Below, piece after piece: positions 6,485-12,691 of a stretch of DNA of 12,691 nt. A program made the position numbers and the translations under genes. Numbering within the stretch: the first letter of the stretch is position 1; each line of letters opens with the position of its first letter. A model generated the notes under the pieces. It saw only the letters and a list, made by a program, of their open reading frames with translations. It was not told where the DNA came from and ran no database searches. The stretch comes from JBHHYU01 sp046757725 (GTDB lineage Bacteria > Desulfobacterota > Binatia > UBA9968): contig JBHHYU010000088.1 of the NCBI GenBank assembly GCA_046757725.1, positions 1 to 12,691 of the forward strand, given 5' to 3'.

Positions 6485-8953
6485 CTATTGTGGTAGGATA
6501 TCCGCACCGGGGATCTCTTCCTCGCTTTCCGGGAAAGCCGGAGGTTCAACGTTTGGCTCTACCGATTCCTCCCTGTCTCTCAAAAAATTCTCCGGGTCCT
6601 TTAGGACGAGAGCTTTCTTCAACACCTCGTCCATATGGGAGACCAGCACCAATTCAACAGTTTTCAGGATGGTGGGCGGGATCTCCCCAATATCTTTCTC
6701 ATTTTCCTCTGGTATCAACACCGTCTTAATCCCTCCCCGATGGGCAGCCAAAACCTTTTCCTTCAACCCACCAATGGGAAGAACCCGACCTCTGAGGGTA
6801 ATCTCGCCGGTCATGGCAAGATCGTGCCGCACAGGGAGCCGTGCGAGGACCGATACAAGAGAGGTTGCCATTGTAATCCCGGCGGATGGACCATCCTTAG
6901 GAATGGCCCCCTCCGGCACATGGATATGTACATCTATCTTTTGGTAAAAATCTTTATCCAATCCCAGCCGCACAGCACGGGATCGAACATAGCTCATCGC
7001 TGCCTGGGCAGATTCCCGCATGACATCACCCAATTTACCGGTGGTAAGAAGTTGACCCTTACCCGGCATCACCGTTGCCTCAGTAGACAGCAATTCACCT
7101 CCCATCTCGGTCCACGCCAGGCCTGTGGCAACTCCAATCTTATGTTCTATCTCCGCCAAGCCGTATCGGTATTTGGGTGGCCCTTGGTACTTCTGCAGGC
7201 TCTTCGTCCCAACGCTAATCTTGGAATTGCGATCCTTCTTAACCACCTCGACCGCAACCTTCCGACAGATTGAAGCCAACTCGCGATCCAGATTTCTCAC
7301 CCCAGCTTCTTTAGTGTAATGGCGAATGAGTCCGAGAATGGCGTTATCCGTGAAAAATATATTCTCCTGGGTTAGACCGTTAGCGTCTCTCTGCTTGTCG
7401 ACAAGGTACTTCTTAGCGATATTTAGTTTTTCTATCTCCGTATATCCTGCGATTCGAATAATTTCCATGCGGTCTTGAAGCGGACGGGGGATACGTTCCA
7501 GAGTATTCGCGGTAGTGATAAACATGACCTTAGAAAGATCGTAATCCAAATCCAGATAGTGATCGTTAAACGCTACGTTTTGTTCCGGATCCAACACTTC
7601 GAGAAGCGCTGAGGATGGATCCCCACGAAAATCTGTGGACATTTTATCGACTTCATCCATCAGAAAAACAGGATTGCCCGCCCCTGCTTTTTTCATGGAT
7701 TGGATGATTTTACCCGGAAGCGCTCCAATGTACGTACGACGATGCCCGCGGATTTCTGCCTCGTCTCGAACCCCTCCTAAAGAAATCCTAACAAACTTTC
7801 TCCCTGTTGCCCGGGCGATCGAGTGTCCCAGGGAGGTCTTGCCGACTCCCGGAGGCCCAACGAGGCACAAGATAGGACCCTTCATCTTCCCGACCAGACT
7901 CTGAACGGCCAGATACTCAAGAATCCGCTGCTTCACTTTTTCCAGGCCATAATGGTCTGCTTCCAGCACCCGTTCCGCTTCGAGTATATCCAACTTGTCG
8001 TCGGTAAATTCATTCCAGGGCAGGCTCAGGATCCAATCAATATAGTTTCTCACGACGGTTGCTTCAGCCGACATGGGAGACATCATCTTTAGTTTCTTCA
8101 GTTCCTTGTTGACCTTGTCTTTAGCCTCGGTCGTAAGCTTCTTCTGTTTGATTTTTTCCTCGATCTCCTGAATCTCGTTTTTAAACTCGTCTTTCTCACC
8201 CAATTCCTTTTGGATGGCACGCATTTGCTCATTCAAATAATATTCTTTCTGAGAGCGTTCCATTTGTTTCTTCACCCGGGAGCGGATACGCCGCTCGACT
8301 TCCAGGATCTCAATCTCGGCACGCATATGGCCCAACACCTTTTCTAGTCGTTCCGCTGCATTCAAATTCTCCAGAAGGTTCTGCCGATCCTGCAGCTTAA
8401 TACCGAGATGGACTACGATGGTATCGGCGAGTCGTTCCGGATCCTCGATAGACGAAACCGAAACAACCATCTCGGGCGGAATTTTCTTTTTTAATTTGAC
8501 GTAGCTCTCGAAGGTGCTGTGGACCTCACGAACTAACGCCCCCACCTCCGTGTTCCGATCCACTACCTCCGCCATCTCTTCTACCTCCACCAGGAAAAAA
8601 TCTTCATGGCTCAAATAACGTATGATCCGGGCACGTTTTTTTCCTTCGATCAAAACTTTAACGGTTCCGTCCGGCAGCTTCAGCATCTGCACGACATTTC
8701 CCAACGTCCCGATCTCATAGATGTCGTTTTCAGTCGGATCATTGGTCTTTGCATCCTTCTGCGAGGACAAAAAAATCGGACCCTGTTTCTGGGTGGCCTC
8801 CTCTAAGGCCTTGATCGAACGCTGCCGTCCCACGAAAAGTGGTACCACCATATGCGGGAAGACGATGATATCCCTGAGAGGTAGCAGGGGAACCCTAAGG
8901 GAGTCGCTGGCGTTTTTTTCCTCGTTGTCTTTCTTGTCGTTACGAAACAACAT
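6485..8953 (-). CDS. lon: ATP-dependent protease Lon (LonA type)
   Basis: Lon is a cytosolic homo-hexameric AAA+ protease that removes misfolded and short-lived regulatory proteins. The product has 822 residues. The N-terminal LON substrate-binding domain (about 20-210, starting LPLRDIIVFPHMVVPLFVG) is followed by a long coiled-coil region (about 210-290). The AAA+ module has Walker A GPPGVGKT (366-373) and Walker B VFLMDEVD (429-436). The protease domain has the Ser-Lys dyad: S690 in PKDGPSAG and K733 in GGLKEKVLAAHR. A 30-residue acidic, proline-rich tail ends the protein and looks lineage-specific. ATG at 8953 has GGGAGG 7 bases upstream, next to the clpX stop codon. The 12-base gap to clpX indicates co-transcription. 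I saw no CIRCE element nearby. Confidence 0.98.
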   Translation of the reverse strand: MLFRNDKKDNEEKNASDSLRVPLLPLRDIIVFPHMVVPLFVGRQRSIKALEEATQKQGPIFLSSQKDAKTNDPTENDIYEIGTLGNVVQMLKLPDGTVKVLIEGKKRARIIRYLSHEDFFLVEVEEMAEVVDRNTEVGALVREVHSTFESYVKLKKKIPPEMVVSVSSIEDPERLADTIVVHLGIKLQDRQNLLENLNAAERLEKVLGHMRAEIEILEVERRIRSRVKKQMERSQKEYYLNEQMRAIQKELGEKDEFKNEIQEIEEKIKQKKLTTEAKDKVNKELKKLKMMSPMSAEATVVRNYIDWILSLPWNEFTDDKLDILEAERVLEADHYGLEKVKQRILEYLAVQSLVGKMKGPILCLVGPPGVGKTSLGHSIARATGRKFVRISLGGVRDEAEIRGHRRTYIGALPGKIIQSMKKAGAGNPVFLMDEVDKMSTDFRGDPSSALLEVLDPEQNVAFNDHYLDLDYDLSKVMFITTANTLERIPRPLQDRMEIIRIAGYTEIEKLNIAKKYLVDKQRDANGLTQENIFFTDNAILGLIRHYTKEAGVRNLDRELASICRKVAVEVVKKDRNSKISVGTKSLQKYQGPPKYRYGLAEIEHKIGVATGLAWTEMGGELLSTEATVMPGKGQLLTTGKLGDVMRESAQAAMSYVRSRAVRLGLDKDFYQKIDVHIHVPEGAIPKDGPSAGITMATSLVSVLARLPVRHDLAMTGEITLRGRVLPIGGLKEKVLAAHRGGIKTVLIPEENEKDIGEIPPTILKTVELVLVSHMDEVLKKALVLKDPENFLRDREESVEPNVEPPAFPESEEEIPGADILPQ

Positions 8954-8965
8954 AGCTTTCCCTCC

Positions 8966-10219
8966 CTAGGCACTCTCTGCAGCTTTCGTATAGACCAGCA
9001 TTGGAGATTCATGACGGGTCACCACTTCTTCGGAGATGATGACCTCTTTAATATTAGGCTGGGAAGGCATCTCATACATGACATCGAGCATGATGTTCTC
9101 CATGATCGCCCTTAGGCCTCGAGCTCCGGACTTCCTTTTCATAGCCTCTCGTGAGATCGCCCGAAGTGCCTCTTCGGTAAACCTGAGATGCACACTCTCC
9201 ATCTCGAAGAGTTTACAGTACTGCTTGGTAAGTGCATTCTTCGGTTCCTTCAATATACGTACCAACGCATTCGCATCCAACTCATCCAGAGTTGCAAGGA
9301 CTGGCAACCGCCCGATGAACTCCGGGATCAGACCAAATCTCAGCAAATCCTCAGGTTGGACTTCGTGCAGTAGCTCACTAGCCCTCCTACCACCTTGCTC
9401 CTCAACCTCTCCCCCAAATCCCATCCGCTTGCGCCCAGTTCGTCGTCGGATAATATCTTCCAAGCCGATAAAGGCCCCTCCACACAGAAACAGGATATTG
9501 GCAGTATCCACCTGTAGAAATTCCTGCTGTGGATGCTTTCTTCCTCCTTTGGGAGGTACACTCGCCATGGTTCCCTCAATAATCTTCAGCAAGGCTTGCT
9601 GGACCCCCTCACCGGAAACATCTCTGGTAATGGACGGGTTATCTGACTTCCGTGAAATTTTGTCGATTTCGTCAATATAGACAATGCCCCTCTGGGCCTT
9701 CTCCACATCATAGTCTGCTGCCTGAAGAAGATTGAGAATAATGTTTTCCACATCCTCGCCCACATAGCCTGCCTCAGTTAGACTCGTAGCATCCGCAATG
9801 GTAAAAGGAACTTGAAGAAAACGAGCGAGGGTCTGAGCGAGAAGTGTCTTCCCGGATCCCGTCGGACCGAGAAGTAAAATATTGCTCTTCTGTAATTCCA
9901 CATCACCCGTCACCATCTGACTATCAATCCGTTTGTAGTGGTTGTGGACTGCTACCGCCAAGATCTTTTTAGCCCGCTCTTGACCGATCACATACTGATC
10001 TAAAACACGCCTGATCTCTGCCGGCTTCGGAACACTGGAAGAAGAGGTGAGAGCCTCCTCGTGGTCGCACTCTTCTGCGATGATATCGTTACAGAGGTCG
10101 ATGCACTCATCACAGATGTATACTGTGGGTCCGGCTATAAGCTTGCGAACCTCATCCTGACTCTTACCACAAAAAGAGCAAACGAGATTACCCGAACGGT
10201 CATCACCGTGCTTTGGCAT
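8966..10219 (-). CDS. clpX: ATP-dependent Clp protease ATP-binding subunit ClpX
   Basis: ClpX is the AAA+ unfoldase that recognises substrates and threads them into ClpP. The product is 417 residues (E. coli 424). The N-terminal zinc finger has four cysteines (C14, C17, C36, C39). Walker A GPTGSGKT is at 118-125 and Walker B IVYIDEID at 179-186. The pore loop GYVG is at 151-154, the RKH motif at 227-229 and a sensor-2 region SGARGLR near the C-terminus. The ClpP-docking tripeptide, IGF in E. coli, appears to be MGF here (266-268). ATG at 10219 lies 12 bases after the clpP stop. The nearest Shine-Dalgarno candidates are AGAGGTGA, overlapping that stop, and a GGGGG run. clpP lies directly upstream, as expected for a ClpXP operon. 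Confidence 0.98.
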   Translation of the reverse strand: MPKHGDDRSGNLVCSFCGKSQDEVRKLIAGPTVYICDECIDLCNDIIAEECDHEEALTSSSSVPKPAEIRRVLDQYVIGQERAKKILAVAVHNHYKRIDSQMVTGDVELQKSNILLLGPTGSGKTLLAQTLARFLQVPFTIADATSLTEAGYVGEDVENIILNLLQAADYDVEKAQRGIVYIDEIDKISRKSDNPSITRDVSGEGVQQALLKIIEGTMASVPPKGGRKHPQQEFLQVDTANILFLCGGAFIGLEDIIRRRTGRKRMGFGGEVEEQGGRRASELLHEVQPEDLLRFGLIPEFIGRLPVLATLDELDANALVRILKEPKNALTKQYCKLFEMESVHLRFTEEALRAISREAMKRKSGARGLRAIMENIMLDVMYEMPSQPNIKEVIISEEVVTRHESPMLVYTKAAESA

Positions 10220-10231
10220 AGAACCCCCGCT

Positions 10232-10840
10232 TCACCTCTGATTGTTTTTGTCTTCTCCAGGCCGGTTTATGATCACTTCATCGACCAACCCATACTCTAA
10301 AGCCTGCCTCCCTGTCATAAAGAAGTCCCGGTCCGTATCCTTTTCAATTTTCTTCAGATTCTGTCCCGTGTGTTTCGCAAGGATATTATTGATTTCCTCT
10401 CTCATACGTAGGATCTCCCGAGCCTGAATGTCCACGTCGGTCGCCGTCCCCTGGAATCCCCCCAGAGGCTGGTGAATCATAATCCGCGCATGGGGAAGAG
10501 CATACCGCTTCCCCTCGGCCCCTGCTGCCAAGAGGACGGCCCCCATACTGGCAGCCTGCCCTACGCAAACCGTTGAAATGGAAGGCTTCACATATTGCAT
10601 CGTGTCGTATATCGCAAGACCGGCAGTGACCGAACCCCCCGGTGAGTTGACATAAAAATAAATATCCCGGTCCGGGCCTTCCGATTCGAGGAAAAGAAAC
10701 TGTGCCGTAATCAGGTTCGCCACATCGTCTGTAACGACAGTTCCCAGAAACACAATCCGGTCCTTTAGAAGGCGAGAATAGATATCATAGGCCCGTTCTC
10801 CCCTCCCGGTTTGCTCGACCACCATTGGAATAAAGTTCAT
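10232..10840 (-). CDS. clpP: ATP-dependent Clp protease proteolytic subunit ClpP
   Basis: ClpP is the barrel-shaped serine peptidase that degrades polypeptides fed in by ClpX. The product is 202 residues, near the family norm. The catalytic triad is visible: S98 in GQAASMGA, H123 in MIHQPLGG and D172 in DTDRDFFM. The oxyanion-hole region NSPGGSV is at 65-71. The N-terminal FIPMVVEQTGRGERAYDIYSR is typical of mature ClpP with a short propeptide. ATG at 10840 has AGGG close upstream. It lies 34 bases after tig, with no terminator or good promoter between, so it is probably co-transcribed with it. Confidence 0.98.
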   Translation of the reverse strand: MNFIPMVVEQTGRGERAYDIYSRLLKDRIVFLGTVVTDDVANLITAQFLFLESEGPDRDIYFYVNSPGGSVTAGLAIYDTMQYVKPSISTVCVGQAASMGAVLLAAGAEGKRYALPHARIMIHQPLGGFQGTATDVDIQAREILRMREEINNILAKHTGQNLKKIEKDTDRDFFMTGRQALEYGLVDEVIINRPGEDKNNQR

Positions 10841-10874
10841 TTGCCCTAGAGTTCCTTACCCGTCCAGTGTTATT

Positions 10875-12191
10875 TTAATCTTTTTTCCCCTCCGCATCAA
10901 CGGTCGGGGCTACCTCCTTTATCCTGGCCCGATGGAGCACAAATTCGACCGTCCGGTCAAATAGCATCTGGGAACGAAGCTCCTCACGCGCATCATCTCG
11001 ACGATAAGTCTCGCGTAAGGTCATCCCCTTTTTGCCGGCCGAACCGGCTATCTCTTGAATGCGTGCCTCGACCTCTCGGTCTGAGATACTAATCTTTTCA
11101 AGTCCGGCAATCTTTTCCAACAACAACATAGCCTGAACCTGGCGTCGTGCTTGAGGTTCCATTTCCTTTCTCATCTGCTCCATCGATACCCTCTCTGTGG
11201 AGGGGGCTGAGCCTTGAGATCCAAAGCGGCTCTGCTGTCGCTCCAGAAGATAATGGAGCTGCTGGTTCACCATCGCTGGCGGAACCTCGAATGGATTGGC
11301 ATCAATCAACCGGGTAAGAAGTTGTTCCTTTAGCTGTTCTGTTTGAATCTGGCTGAATTCGTTTTCAAACTGGGTACGGATCTTCCGCCGCAGCTCGTCA
11401 AGCGTGGCACACTCGCCATGATCCTTGGCAAACTCATCGTCCAGAGGGGGGAGGATTTTTCTGTTGATTGCGCGAACGGTCACAGAGAACACAACGACTT
11501 TTCCCGCCAACTCTTGGTTAAAATAGTCCTTCGGGTAGGTCACACTTATAGTATGTTCTCCATCTTTTTTCAACCCGACGACGGTTTTTTCAAACTCTGG
11601 CAGAGCCTTTCCTCCACCTACCTCTAGCGGATAGTTTTCCCCTTTTGCTCCAGGGAGGGGTTTTCCGTCTATCGAACCAACAAAATCAAGATTTAAATAA
11701 TCTCCTTCCTCTACGACGTCACGATCTTCCACGGGTTCCACCTGTGCATGGCTATCCTGGAGGCGTCGGAGGGCGTTCTCGACTTGTGTGTCTTCCACAG
11801 AAAGCTTAACCTTTTCAAGGTCCTGCCCCAAATATTTTCTGACCTCGATCTCTGGTTTGACTTCCACCATAACTGAAAAAGCAAACCTCTTTCCCTCTTC
11901 CAGGTTATTGGCCTCGACCTCAGGCCGAGTCACCACGTGAAGCCCTCGTTCCTTAATGACCTCATTCAGAGAACGTTCCACCAACCGCGACAGCACCTGC
12001 CTTCTCACTTCGCTTTTATAGAGCCCCTGCAGGACGGGGCGCGGTATTTTCCCGGGCCGGAACCCTTTGATTTTTACGCGCTGGCCGAGTCCTTGGTAGG
12101 CACGGAGAAACTCCTCATTCACTGTGTCCGCAGGGAGTTCCACACGAATCTTTCGCTGAACCGGGCTAACAACATCAATATCGATCTTCAT
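10875..12191 (-). CDS. tig: trigger factor, ribosome-associated chaperone and peptidyl-prolyl isomerase
   Basis: Trigger factor sits at the ribosome exit tunnel and shields nascent chains. From ATG at 12191 it has 438 residues. The N-terminal ribosome-binding domain holds the signature loop GFRPGKIP (43-50); the usual form is GFRxGKxP. An FKBP-type isomerase domain spans about 160-245 (EEGDYLNLDFVGSIDG onward). The C-terminal helical chaperone domain continues to about 420, and the tail is charged. A GTG at 12203 would add four residues. I prefer the ATG because GGGTGGG lies 8 bases before it and nothing resembling a Shine-Dalgarno precedes the GTG. It is the first protein gene of the tig-clpP-clpX-lon series, downstream of a tRNA cluster. 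Confidence 0.97.
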   Translation of the reverse strand: MKIDIDVVSPVQRKIRVELPADTVNEEFLRAYQGLGQRVKIKGFRPGKIPRPVLQGLYKSEVRRQVLSRLVERSLNEVIKERGLHVVTRPEVEANNLEEGKRFAFSVMVEVKPEIEVRKYLGQDLEKVKLSVEDTQVENALRRLQDSHAQVEPVEDRDVVEEGDYLNLDFVGSIDGKPLPGAKGENYPLEVGGGKALPEFEKTVVGLKKDGEHTISVTYPKDYFNQELAGKVVVFSVTVRAINRKILPPLDDEFAKDHGECATLDELRRKIRTQFENEFSQIQTEQLKEQLLTRLIDANPFEVPPAMVNQQLHYLLERQQSRFGSQGSAPSTERVSMEQMRKEMEPQARRQVQAMLLLEKIAGLEKISISDREVEARIQEIAGSAGKKGMTLRETYRRDDAREELRSQMLFDRTVEFVLHRARIKEVAPTVDAEGKKD

Positions 12192-12242
12192 CCGTACGCC
12201 CACCCAAAAAAGTCAGATCCGCTGGGTAGAACTGGGGGCATT

Positions 12243-12291
12243 CCCTGATCCCGTATGGCCATTTTGCTTACACCTGACCCCTGATCCCTCA
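12243..12291. repeat. short direct and heptad-like repeats before tig
   Basis: The decamer CCCTGATCCC occurs at 12243-12252 and again at 12279-12288. Around the second copy, 12271-12291 reads as three imperfect heptads (CACCTGA, CCCCTGA, TCCCTCA). They lie in the 144-base gap between tRNA-Leu and tig, which otherwise shows no strong promoter or terminator. The function is unknown. Confidence 0.5.
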
Positions 12292-12335
12292 CCCAATGGA
12301 ACCATTTTCTAACGGCCAGCGCACAGTCTAGGTTC

Positions 12336-12418
12336 TGGTGCGAGAGGGGGGACTCGAACCCCCACGGTTACCCGCTAGATCCTAAGTCTAGTGCGTCTGC
12401 CAATTCCGCCACTCTCGC
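12336..12418 (-). tRNA. tRNA-Leu (anticodon TAG)
   Basis: This is an 83-base tRNA with an encoded CCA at 12336-12338, discriminator A and the acceptor GCGAGAG paired with CTCTCGC. The anticodon TAG is at 12382-12384, in loop CTTAGGA on stem CTAGA/TCTAG. The variable arm is longer than in class I tRNAs, as expected for Leu. It is the last tRNA before tig. Confidence 0.96.
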
Positions 12419-12436
12419 ATCCCTGAAACAAAAGAA

Positions 12437-12512
<76 letters not shown>

Positions 12513-12542
12513 GCGAAATACACAACACACATTCTGAAACTT

Positions 12543-12620
12543 TGGGGTGAGTGAAGGGATTTGAACCCTCAACCCCTGGAGCCACAGTCCAGTGCTCTAA
12601 CCAGTTGAGCTACACTCACC
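12543..12620 (-). tRNA. tRNA-His (anticodon GTG)
   Basis: The anticodon GTG is at 12583-12585, in loop CTGTGGC on stem CTGGA/TCCAG. The acceptor GTGAGTG pairs with CACTCAC. The extra G-1 (position 12620) facing C73 is the identity hallmark of tRNA-His. CCA is encoded at 12543-12545. Confidence 0.97.
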
Positions 12621-12636
12621 ACACGTCAAGCCATGC

Positions 12637-12691
<55 letters not shown>

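Noticed and set aside
6355..6729. 124-residue plus-strand ORF spanning the lon-hup gap and the lon 3' end
   Set aside because: Most of it is antisense to lon, it has no ribosome-binding site, and the protein has no recognisable domain.
6635..7273. 212-residue plus-strand ORF opposite lon
   Set aside because: It is antisense to the conserved Lon protease domain, with no domain or translation signal of its own.
9036..9680. 214-residue plus-strand ORF opposite clpX
   Set aside because: It is a shadow of the clpX reading frame, with Ser/Arg-rich low-complexity composition.
12192..12335. Heat-shock control of tig-clpP-clpX-lon by CIRCE or a sigma32-type promoter
   Set aside because: I found no TTAGCACTC-N9-GAGTGCTAA and no CTTGAA/CCCCAT pair in the gap before tig.

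Overview
This window looks like ordinary, densely packed core genome from a Gram-negative bacterium. The lptF/lptG pair implies an outer membrane with lipopolysaccharide. Two gene orders are of a kind common in Deltaproteobacteria-like lineages and Pseudomonas: tRNAs-tig-clpP-clpX-lon-hup, and rplM-rpsI-argC. Desulfobacterota, NC10 or Nitrospirota-type lineages are possible, but I cannot name the organism from sequence alone. I saw no phage, transposase, CRISPR array, toxin-antitoxin pair or defence genes.

Layout, left to right. Positions 1-269 hold the 5' tip of a tRNA-Gly, then tRNA-Tyr and tRNA-Thr, all on the minus strand. The order Thr-Tyr-Gly resembles the tRNA block that precedes tuf in many bacteria, so tuf/secE/nusG may lie just outside the left edge. 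A candidate promoter for this block sits near 431-460. Next comes rlmB (minus), then the only plus-strand genes, lptF and lptG, which encode the membrane permease of the LPS exporter. They converge on argC with only 7 bases between stop codons. Reading leftwards on the minus strand, tRNA-Val and tRNA-Asp are followed closely by rplM, rpsI and argC; argC starts inside the rpsI stop codon.

The right half is a proteostasis module, all on the minus strand: a cluster of tRNA-Arg (partial), His, Lys and Leu, then tig (trigger factor), clpP, clpX, lon and finally hup (HU). Gaps from tig to lon are 12 to 34 bases, so these four genes probably form one operon. Trigger factor meets nascent chains, while ClpXP and Lon degrade unfolded or regulatory proteins. 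hup has its own strong sigma70-type promoter in a 311-base gap that also contains a stem-loop and an unexplained 29-codon ORF.

I found no convincing undescribed system. The points most worth a second look are small: the lon-hup gap, a stem-loop before rplM, a U73 discriminator in tRNA-Lys, the TTG start of argC, and short repeats before tig.
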